Origin: Tetrapyrgos nigripes
Lineage: Eukaryota; Basidiomycota; Agaricomycetes; Agaricales; Campanellaceae
Assembly (NCBI GenBank): GCA_013368315.1
Contig: JAACJM010000314.1
Location: forward strand, 1 to 64,000
Direction of reading: 5' to 3'
DNA length: 64,000 nt
In this document: positions 55,186-64,000 of the stretch, piece by piece
How positions within the stretch are numbered: position 1 is the stretch's first letter
Layout of the letters: every line of letters begins with the position of its first letter
Position numbers and translations under genes: made by a program
The notes under the pieces: generated by a model
The model's database searches: none
Told to the model about the DNA's origin: nothing
What the model saw: the letters and a program-made list of their open reading frames with translations, nothing else

Positions 55186-57272
55186 ATGTCTTCCTACTCC
55201 GTCCCTCACGAGTCAGCCAAACTTCTAGAACATGGAATCATTCACAACCCTCTTCATCATGGCCTCAAAGGCTCAGAGCCTCTTCCAGCAGAAATTTCCG
55301 AAACCTTGCCCTACGTCAAGTACGAAGGAAGCGACTTGCCACTAATCCCAATCAACTGGCGCTTTGCTGAAAGCCTAGCCTCTTTGAAAGGGTTTCAAGC
55401 TTGTATGCTCAATGTCTTGTTGAAGCGCAAGTATGGGATGGACTATCAAGAGATTGTAATCAATACGTGTGTCTCTCTTTCTTTTCTCGTTAAGTCACTG
55501 AAACATGTCCACTGGCAGGAACCATGCCCAACTCTTCTTTCAATCGCTCCTAACCATTGTCGTGGACCCCGACGGCGACGCGATAACCAACATTATGTTT
55601 GACGACGTTCATATCGCCAAGTACTTTCCCGTTCTAGAAAAAAATGGCGCTTTTATCGGTGCATACAATGCCTTTTGCACCAATATCTATCGGGCTGGGG
55701 ATGGGCGTTATTTTCACTTGCATGGTATGTGGCACGGTCTTCTCAGGTGTAATGTACTCATTAACTATGGACGAATTTTCGTTCAGGTGATATAAACCCT
55801 ACAAAGGCCCAACAAGCTCTCGGACTCTCTCCTTCTCTTTCCGTGTCTAATTCAAACGAAGCTCGGAACATATACGCAGAGAAGGTTTCTACCTTTACCG
55901 GTGAAGAGCTCGAGACACTCATGAACGACAAACACGGAGTCTCCGGTACCGTTTGTCACTCGACGGAGGAATATTTGTCAAGCGAACATGGGAAAGCCAA
56001 TGCCCATGCTGGACTTTATGAACTCTTTCATATCCCTAACCCGAAACAACCTCCTACGTGGTGGGATGCTGTTGATAACCGTGACGCTGACCCTCGTCGT
56101 CCATTATTCGGGCTCAAAGTGATCGACCTGACGAGGATCATCGCTGGTGCGACTATAGGTCGGGAGCTTGCTGAATTAGGAGCGAGTATCCTGCGGATCA
56201 CCTCTCCGAACGTGACAGACATTTCTTCCATAAACATCGACGTAGGATGGGGAAAGTGGAATGCGTATTTGGATTTGAAGAAGGAGGAGGATAGAGAGCA
56301 GTTGAGAGGGTTGATGTTGGAGAGTGATGTTGTTATTGATGGGTACCGGCCCCATATTATGGAGAAGTGGGGATTTGGAAAAGATGATGTGTTGAGGATG
56401 TGTGAGGGGAGGAAGAAAGGGATTGTTTATGCGCGTGAGGATTGTTATGTGAGTGAACTATTTTTCTTGATCTACATAGGCTTTTGCTCAACTAAAGTTT
56501 TCTATTGCTAGGGCTGGAACGGACCTTATTCTGGTCGTTCAGGATGGCAGCAGATAAGTGATGGGGTAGGTCTCCTTCCGTGCCAGCTTTCATATCAGTT
56601 TGCATAATAATGAAGTTTCGTCATTGACCGTAGGCTTGTGGTGTCTCTTTGAAATTTGGACGAGCAATGGGCGTCGATGAGCCGGTTACACCGGTGTTCC
56701 CCAATTCGGACTGCTGGTAAAGACGTTAATTGACCATACCTACCACTCCGTCGCTGACTCCTTGGGATCCGTAGCACAGGTATCTCTGGCGCTACAGGCA
56801 TACTTCACGCACTCATACAACGTGCCGAGAAGGGAGGCTCTTACGTCGTGGACGTAAGCATTCATTCTGTCCACTCGCTCTTGTCATTCCCAATTTTCAC
56901 ACCTACATACCGCAGGTTGCTCTCAACTACTACTCTCAATGGCTTGTCCGAAGCTGTGGAACATATCCCGTTGACGTATGGGACGACCTCTGGACTCGAT
57001 ACGGCAAGCCCGTTTTCCACCATGACGATAATATGCAGATAACCATCCCTGCGTTCCTCAAAATGCTAAAGGACAAGGCTCCAGAATTGTATGATGAAAG
57101 CTATTTCGAGAAGAGACACAGTGTACCGTTGGGTGTGGATTTGCGGGTTGTCAAGCCTATTCTTGGGTTTCCGGGGAACAGGGTGTCGTTGGGATACAAT
57201 GTTGGTGTGCGACCGAACGGAGTGGATGAGCCGAGGTGGCCAGAGAATCTTTTGTCGGAGAATATCTGCTAG
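55186..57272 (+). CDS. Family III (CaiB/BaiF-type) CoA-transferase
   Basis: Family III enzymes move CoA between carboxylic acids through an Asp-linked intermediate. Seven exons (55186-55466, 55519-55724, 55787-56448, 56512-56565, 56634-56716, 56775-56853, 56916-57272) join in phase to 573 aa. A ~200-residue N-terminal half (HAQLFFQSLLTIVVDPDGDA, MFDDVHIAKYFPVLEKNGAF) precedes the core: LFGLKVIDLTRIIAGATIGR, ELAELGASILRITSPNVTD, WNAYLDLKKEEDREQL, VVIDGYRPHIMEKWGF, GIVYAREDCYGWNGPYSGRS, then CTGISGATGILHALIQRAEK and SYVVDVALNYYSQWL. The ED in YAREDCYGWNGP may hold the catalytic Asp, but I cannot prove which residue. The long, two-half layout matches fungal multi-substrate members. There is no targeting signal at the N-terminus. 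The substrate is unknown. Confidence 0.85.
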
Positions 57273-57480
57273 GTGTAGAGCCGTGAAGTTTCTAAATTCC
57301 AATCCTGTACGAGTATTTACATCCTGAAAAGAAAAGTGCCAGCTTCGGAACGACTTTTTGACTTTTTGGCTTGCTCGCCACAAATTTAATTTGAAATCAC
57401 AGAACCGAGCTACGGAGCCAGCGTGGAGCCATTAATCTTACCCGACTGGCTCCTTTCTCCTGCTCCTACTCCTTTCACAA
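57273..57480. other. Short intergenic gap
   Basis: 208 bp between two convergent-free, same-strand genes; C/T-rich before the next start (CTCCTGCTCCTACTCC). It probably contains the 3' end of one gene and the core promoter of the next, but no TATA box is clear. Confidence 0.4.
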
Positions 57481-59197
57481 ATGCCAGTTCGTACAGTCTG
57501 GCTCAGACGACTTGTGGCCATCTTTGTGGTCGCGGTGGTCCTTCTCTTTCTCACCTTTGCTTACCTTGATGTCGCCTTCCTCTCTTTCCACATCCCAAAA
57601 CTCTCCTTTAACTTTGGTTCATCCTCCTCCTGTTCGCCTCATGCCTTTTCGACCGGCCAATGGGTCTATAACTCCAAAACCAACAAGACATCCATGACCA
57701 ACAGCCACGAAGCGCTCGAGTTTGCAGGTTTAGCCGGCTGTGCAAGCTCTAGAGAATTCTATTGGCACCTCGCGTCCGACAAACCAGAACAATGGGATCG
57801 ATTTCCTCGAGTTAGTTCTTGGGATTGGGTTCCAAACTCTCAAGAAAAGTGCTCTATTGCACCATTTACACCCGAATCCTTTGTACGGACTCTCGTTAAC
57901 GACGGAGGATGGTTGGTCATAGGCGATTCCATCTCGGAAGGTCATTTCTTTTCGCTCTCGTGCTCGCTTTTTCCGCATGTCATCGCTACGCCGGATTACT
58001 CCTCTGGAGGCTGGTTCGACCGTGCGTGGCCGCAGAATATGTATCTCAACCCCGAATCACAGTTAATCCGGACGTTATCGCTACCTGCTGGGTTTAACAT
58101 CTCCACAACACCGCTCGTCACGTTCAGGAGGGTAGATCTATTGTGGACTCAGGAGGAGTTGGAAAAGATGCACAAGGAGTTGTACCCGGAGAAATATCCC
58201 GAAATGATCGTAGGGAGACCACCTTCTGGCGACAACGGCAACGGTCCACAACCGTTTAAACTCTTCAGCGACGAAAAAACATGGTCCCTCAGCCCCTCTG
58301 AATATGTCGACATTTTCACCAAATCCCTACCCGAAGCCAACTATGGTACTCTCATCATCGCTACAGCCGGTCATTGGACGACCACGCTCTTCAGTGGGTA
58401 CAGGGACGAATCGAAAGAATCTGAAGGGTACGGAATCGAAGGCGTTATCCAGTTTTTTGAAAAGGCTATGCAGGGATGGGCAGATGTCGTACAGAAGATG
58501 TTGGATGCGGCGGAGACGGAGAGGCCTTTAGCGTTGAGTAAGGATTCGGAGGGGAATACTTGGAGAGGATCGGGGACGGGGAGGAGAAAGAGGAGGCAGG
58601 TGGTGATTAGAGCGTATTTGACTGGGCATGAGGGTTGTCATGAACATAGGGACCCGTGGAAAGAGATTCAGCCGTTTGAATGGAGTTGGTACAATTGGAG
58701 GTATATTGATAGGTTTAACGAGGCCTTTCAGGTGAGTAGTCTTGTTTGTTCTTTTAATCTCTGCGATTCTGAATGCTTCATTTAATAGAACGTAGTATCC
58801 AAGCCAAATACCCTAATATCCATTACCTACCCATTGAGAGACCAGCACGGTTAAGGCCTGATGCGGTGAGTCTTTCCGGCGTTTCGCCTTTTTTAATTAA
58901 AAAACATTGACTGATTATGTGTCCCCTCTGCCCTTATTCCGTCATTTGTGCCCTTTCTCCTCATCGTTCTTATTTTCGCTACGTCTACGCGTATCGACGG
59001 GGCACAAATCTCCTTCCTCTCTTCGCTGCTATCCCAAACTAAAACCGACAAACCACAAATCACAAATCACAAAATAACGAAATAACGAAACGGAACAGCA
59101 CACAACCAGCGACTGTCTACACATCATGGCAGGTGTAGGCGTCATGGAAGGCTGGTCCAAGTATATTTGGCATTATATCACGAAGGAGGTTCGATGA
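57481..59197 (+). CDS. Type II membrane PC-esterase/TBL-like protein
   Basis: Related proteins (plant TBL, fungal Cas1-like) O-acetylate polysaccharides. The N-terminus has a signal anchor (LVAIFVVAVVLLFLTFAYLD). The lumenal part carries FSTGQWVYNS, GWLVIGDSISEGHFFSLSCS (GDS nucleophile motif), IIATAGHWTTTLF and, in the last exon, SDCLHIMAGVGVMEGW, a DCxH motif fitting the family's catalytic Asp-His. Exons are about 57481-58735, 58789-58865 and 59099-59197 for 476 aa. The obvious donor CAG/GTGAGT at 58,731 breaks the phase. A donor four bases later (GTAGTC) keeps YPNIHYLPIERPARLRPDA in frame, so either that weak site is used or a small frameshift is present. The second intron is 233 bp. Expected in Golgi or ER. 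Confidence 0.8.
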
Positions 59198-60638
59198 TAC
59201 CGTCTCTGTCTGTTCTCGACTGCGACACTCGTCTCTGGGAGTTATCTTGGTGTCAATATCGTCGTCGCGTAGTCTCAACAGTGGTGTTTTTGGTGCTGCT
59301 AGGCTGATGTTGGAAGGGGACTGACTGTGGTGAAACGGTCGTGCAAGCTGGATTCAGAGTGCGTAGAGAAGGATGGGGTTGAGAGTTGGTCGGAGCTTGG
59401 CTGGGTTGGAAGCTTGTAGATGGGATGGAACCTTACAAAATTGTTTCGCTCGTGTCAATGCCATTGGCAATGTCTAGATGTTGACACTCATCGTATCAGC
59501 GCTCCGAAACGCTTTCTTTCACTGACTTGGATGTTGGAATGGAAATGGATTCTCGCTCAACGATGACTACCCTACTCACTCTCTTAGTTCTACATTTACA
59601 ATGTGCTACCCGCAGTACATTGCATACAGCGACTCTATATAGTGCACCACGGACCGGACTACATACTCACAAGACATCTAGATAGTCAAAGTAGCACATC
59701 ACTCATTGATTTTACATGGACAGAGCGTCAATTTCCTTTTCTGAAATGCAACTTCGCGTCTCGCGGCAGTGTTCAGCTTGTCACTTCTCCTCTATCTTCA
59801 CATCGACTCCGTTGCAGCATCGCTAAATCTTACGTCCCTCGTCATTACTGGTGGAAAATATTCTGTCATGGTAGCCTCTCCGGAGATGATAGTGGCTGAT
59901 CAAAAACAAAAACTGCCTGATAATTACCTTACCCCTGACAACCCCTGATGCTCAGCGAAAGGATATACCATGACATTGACGCGAAACCCGAGCCCCAAAC
60001 GACTACTTTACTCTCGAATCAGCGAGAATTCGTCCGAATGATTCTGCCTCTCAAGCGCATAGCTCTGGTTCCGCTACACCAGTGTCCGAGTAAGTTCTTT
60101 TTGAACACGCCTTCTGCTAGTACTCTGTCAGTCTGAGATTGAATGACTCTACAGACTCACTGCAGATAATCCTGCATGCAAGCATATTTACGCGCCACGG
60201 GATGCGAATGAATCGCCCTCTCCAGTGGAGAGGGCGATTCTCAGACATTATATTCAACATTTTGGACAACGGTCCCACTGTGCTGCCTGCCTCGTCCTCC
60301 ATATTTTAATAGCCGATGTTATCTATTAGTGTATTCCGTAGCACCTTTGAGAATGTATATACTGCCTCTGCAACGTCGACAGTCTAGGATAAACGCAAAA
60401 ACCACAGCTAGGCTACGTAATCCAGCAGTACAGAGATGGGCGGATATACATCTAATGTGCACTGTTGCTGTAAAAATGCTAGTCGGGTGATGGAAGGTCA
60501 TGGATTGGGACTGTAGTGATACATAATACGCAGAAGTGTTGCCTGCTTCCTTTACTCGTCATTTGGTATACACGAAATAGATATTCCTGCAAAATCACTC
60601 AAGATCTGATGTATGCGTCAGGAAATTTCACTCACTGT
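59198..60638. other. Intergenic; contains a 31 bp palindrome
   Basis: No gene is supportable. 60,210-60,240 is a perfect hairpin with arms GAATCGCCCTCTCCA around one G. It lies downstream of both neighbouring genes (convergent arrangement), so it may act in RNA 3'-end structure, or it may be a small repeat. Confidence 0.5.
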
Positions 60639-62998
60639 TTATCCGTCAAATCCAAAAAACGCATGCTTCTCCCTCTCTTTCTGTACATCCTCATCTGTCC
60701 ATCCTCTCCTAGCCTTTTCTTCCTCCAACAACTTCGCCTTCTTCTTGTTCATCCTTATATTGATATATCTCAATAAGAAGCAAACAAACAACTGGACCGT
60801 CATCAGCGTCATAATAGCAATCTTTCCTGGAATGTAATCCGGCGCGTCTTTGGGCTGGAAGATTTCCGTTCCAATGATATTTCCAACAGCAAAAGTAAAC
60901 ATGGTCAAAGCGTTAAGAGTGCTTTTCTTCGTGTGTCCAGCGGTATTGCTGGCATTCCAGGAGTACACTGCGGAGCCGCTACTCCCAAAGGTGTTGATGA
61001 GATAGATAGCTAGCAGGTTCGAGTGGAGTATTGTTCAGCATTGATGGTCTTGCCGAGGACAAAGAAAAATAGTTACCAAAGAGGAGCCCTCCTTTATTCC
61101 CGGAGTGATTTAGGCCAATCATTATTGCTGTGGGTCAGGGAAACAGCCAGTATCAGTGCTTTCGTCAAACCTCAATGGCTTTCGCTTGAAATTCACCAGC
61201 ACCGATAATAGTAGGAATAATGGCGATGACAATTGGAGTCATGCGTTCATTCTGCAATACAGGTCAGTCTGAGATTCTCACTGACTGATTTGCAACCCCA
61301 CCTTCTTGTCTGAGTACCAACCACAAAAGAGGACCATTGCTGAGGCGACGGCACCTCCAGGAGTCGACAAGACCAAGGTCTGTCTCGAGCTGTAGGTGGC
61401 AACAGGATGAGCTGACCTTCAGAGTAGGTGATGAGCTACACTCACCTATAGCCAAAGCCCTTGATAATGATATTGCTGACTACATTTGAGTAGAAGAAAT
61501 GAGTTTTTCAATACTGGCAAATCAAAAGATGATGAAACATACAGCTGGTCAAAGCACCGTTGGGAATGTTTGCTGGTTGTTCCATAAGCCGGAAGTCAGC
61601 CCTTTCCTTGGAAAAAGTACCAAAGCTTACTCAAAATCGTAGTCAACACAATCAACCACGTCCTAACATCCGTCAGTGTCTCCTTCACCTGGTCCATTTT
61701 CAATGTCTTATTCTCGGTCCCTCCTTGATCGTCTCTGACCCGTTCCAATGCAGCGATCCTCTCCTCAGTCGTCAGAAACTGGGCTAGTACAGGTGAGTCG
61801 GGCATCCATATCAGTACGGCAATGCCCACAACGATGGCTAAACCGCCGAGGAGCACGAAAATGATTTTATAGGGTGCAAGATGTCGACCATCATCGAAGG
61901 AAACGCCGTAGGCAACAAAACCGCCAAATATCTGAGTAAGGCCATTCTGTGGGCTGTGATGTTAATCAATCCAACGAATGAACAAGGCATCTTCAATTTT
62001 GGACAGACCATGACTATGTACCACGAAATACGAGTAGCCTGACGATTTCCGGTCGGTTTCCGGTCAGTCGCATGCATAGGAGATAGGGCGAGAGTGAAAC
62101 CCACTTGTTCATCCTTCTTGTAGAACATGGAAATGATTATGACGAGGATGGGAGCTACACAACTCTCGCACATTCCTACAACTCGGGGTTAGATTTAAAT
62201 CTGAGTAGCGTGAATAAATCTTACCAAGGAGAAAACGCAGAACAAAGAAGGCACCGAAAGACGACGCAACGGCGTGTAACATCAGAATAGTCCCCCAAAC
62301 GACGATGTTGACCCCTGTCACGTAGTTCGTTATTTAAGGCCCTGACCATCTACAAAACAGCACGTACCAAGGTATTTCGCAATCCTCGTTTTTTGAGAAA
62401 TATAGACGGTTGGAAATTCCCAGAACAAAAAACCTATTGAAATGACGTTGGGTTGCAACACTTCGACGAGGTAAGCTGCACCTGCGTACCAAGGTAGAAA
62501 GCCATGGATACCAGGTTGTAGTTCTATTGAATATGATGAAATGTCTGTAAAAAGTAGAAACGAGGAAGGTCTTACCTGACCGATGACTGGAAGGCCCATG
62601 ATACTGGCATAGTTCATGGAGGTCTTGTCCCTATCATAAGAAGGCGTCAGCAACTCACACCAAAGAGACGTACGTCGCGTACAGAAACTGGGTAAAGTAA
62701 ACTGCAGCACAAAGTGGAGGAATGACAAAATCCTGGTACAAAAGATACGGGTCAGAGCCGGTTTCTCCAACACACGACAATGCGTACAGACCAATTTTCT
62801 TCTCAGTCTCCTGTTGTACTCTTCAGTGAACTGCGTAGTCCTCTCCTTCCCGACCAATTTCAGCGCTTCATCGCCATCCGCAGAAGAGATGATCGTTTCG
62901 ACACTATTATCTTCATCCTTGTCCGAGTATCTGTTACCGAGTGATGACTCTACGATCTTCTCAGAAATGGGAGAGGTGGGCTCTGGAGATGCAGACAT
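60639..62998 (-). CDS. MFS transporter, Dal5/allantoate-permease type, copy 1
   Basis: These anion:cation symporters import allantoate, vitamins or other organic anions across the plasma membrane. Reading from ATG 62998-62996: a cytosolic acidic N-terminus (SPEPTSPISEKIVESSLGNR), then FVIPPLCAAVYFTQFLYA, DKTSMNYASIMGLPVIGQ, a FWEFPTVYISQKTRIAKYLG span, GFVAYGVSF, YKIIFVLLGGLAIVVGIAVL, MPDSPVLAQFLTTEERIAAL (the typical loop), then TNIPNGALTSFSNIIIKGFG, STPGGAVASAMVLFCGWYSD, PIVIAIIPTIIGA and NASNTAGHTKKSTLNAL, with a C-terminus EEEKARRGWTDEDVQKERE. About a dozen short introns. The end differs from copy 2: six T instead of five before the last codons gives HAFFGFDG and an earlier TAA at 60641-60639. 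Confidence 0.85.
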
Positions 62999-63450
62999 GA
63001 CCAGTCAGCTAAGGTTAGCGAGATACTTATAGATCCGAATAGCTTCTTCAGGAACACGGGTTCAGTCATTTTACAGAAGAAGAGGGTGGGCTGATCAAAA
63101 TCAGAGTTTGATCCGACCTGAGACTGATAAGAAATCACCTCTTTAAGACCAGAGATTCCAAAAAAATCTTCATGAGTATATGTTGCATAATTTCACGCGT
63201 GTTCACCGGAATCGCAGCCAGATAAGTCTTACGAGACTATTCCCTAGCGTTGACCAGGAGGATTGACTAGGCCCAAACGAGGATGATGCGCTGAAGGACT
63301 TGAGACTCGGACATTTGAATTTTGAGCAGTCATAGAAGCTGCATTCATCATCTAGCAATACATGGTTCAGCTCATCATTTAATATACACGAAGTAGATAT
63401 TCCTATAAAGGTCACTCAGAATCCTATCCAGGCGGCAGTAAAACTTGCAC
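62999..63450. other. Region between the two Dal5-like genes
   Basis: 452 bp serving as downstream region of copy 2 and promoter of copy 1. No strong TATA box is visible on the minus strand. Nothing else was seen. Confidence 0.4.
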
Positions 63451-64000
63451 TCACTGTTTATCCGTCAAATCCAAAAACGCATGCCTCTCCCTCTCCCTCT
63501 GAACATCCTCATCCGTCCATCCTCTCCTAGCCTTTTCTTCCTCCAACAACCTCATCTTCGTCTTGTTCATCCTTATGTGAATGTATCTCAGCAAAAAGCA
63601 GATAAACAGCTGGACAGTCAACAAAACCATGATGGCAATCTTTCCAGGAATATAATCCGGTGCGTCTTTGGGCTGGAAGATTTCGGTGCCGATGATGTTG
63701 CCAATACTGAAGGTGAATAACGTTAGAGCATTCACGGTACTCTTCTTGGTATGTCCAGAGGTGTTGCTGGCGTTCCAGGCGTAGACTGTGGAGAGGGCGC
63801 TACCGAAGGTGCCAACGAGGTAGACAGCTGTTAGATTGCGATGAGACATCAGCACGTAGCTAGGTAAGGATAAGCATTTACCAAATAACAGGGCTCCTTT
63901 GCTCCCGGAGTGGTTCAAGCCTACCATCATTGCTATGGAAAAGAAAGCCACTGGCGTTACCGGCGGAGGTCTTTGGGAGTCTGACCGAACACTCACCGGA
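63451..64000 (-). CDS. MFS transporter, Dal5/allantoate-permease type, copy 2 (partial)
   Basis: The 3' end of a close paralogue of 60639-62998, cut by the window edge. Visible: AMMVGLNHSGSKGALLFG, VYLVGTFGSALSTVYAWNAS, NTSGHTKKSTVNAL, FTFSIGNIIGTEIFQPKD, AIMVLLTVQLFICFLLRY and EEEKARRGWTDEDVQRERER, ending HAFLDLTDKQ at TGA 63453-63451. Tandem, same-strand copies imply local duplication. The N-terminal half lies beyond the window. Confidence 0.85.
   Translation of the reverse strand, partial: PVSVRSDSQRPPPVTPVAFFSIAMMVGLNHSGSKGALLFGKCLSLPSYVLMSHRNLTAVYLVGTFGSALSTVYAWNASNTSGHTKKSTVNALTLFTFSIGNIIGTEIFQPKDAPDYIPGKIAIMVLLTVQLFICFLLRYIHIRMNKTKMRLLEEEKARRGWTDEDVQRERERHAFLDLTDKQ

Overview
The window looks like nuclear DNA of a filamentous basidiomycete, most likely an Agaricomycete. 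The protein genes carry many short introns of about 40-75 bp. Several families are typical of that group: a fungal-specific GSTFuA-type glutathione transferase, a DUF6698-type protein, a Plavaka-type transposase, a Cps1-type polysaccharide synthase and Dal5-type transporters. There is no operon logic, and no CRISPR array, rRNA or intact tRNA was seen.

Layout: 1-1,470 holds a dispersed repeat split by a 686 bp foldback element, plus the end of a hAT-like element. 2,635-4,097 (-) is an intact RTA1-like membrane protein. 4,440-9,290 carries a remnant transposon gene with a PHD-like finger, a glutathione transferase and a small secreted protein. 9,296-14,876 is a direct duplication of a ~2 kb repeat unit, the first copy holding a 959 bp hAT element. 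14,877-20,690 is a second RTA1-like gene, broken by a ~3.1 kb hAT transposon. 20,790-24,370 is a second copy of the 4,550-9,290 block, with the GST body lost and new MITEs added. 24,621-29,687 is a Plavaka transposase gene carrying a nested element. 31,078-32,750 is a DUF6698-type gene. 33,426-37,090 is another copy of the RTA1 block (pseudogene), preceded by an 8-bp-TSD element. 38,096-38,705 is a two-span membrane protein. 39,628-44,938 holds paired MITEs around a Tc1/mariner element that carries a transposase and a second gene. 45,309-46,808 has a second GST and a CFEM protein. 47,455-50,101 is a Cps1-like glycosyltransferase. 51,389-51,840 is a HET-domain remnant. 52,186-54,615 is a hAT element with a captured helicase fragment. 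55,186-59,197 has a family III CoA-transferase and a PC-esterase-like membrane protein. 60,639-64,000 holds two Dal5-like transporters on the minus strand, the second cut by the window end.

The genes do not form one pathway. The RTA1, GST and small-secreted-protein genes were spread locally by segmental duplication. Because duplicate blocks survive, the window keeps empty-site and filled-site pairs for several insertions, so the order of events can be read. The most interesting objects are the two-gene Tc1/mariner element (41,017-44,221), the hAT element carrying part of a RecQ-like helicase gene (52,186-54,615), and the RTA1/GST/secreted-protein duplication mosaic. Exon borders below were worked out by hand from splice sites and reading phase.
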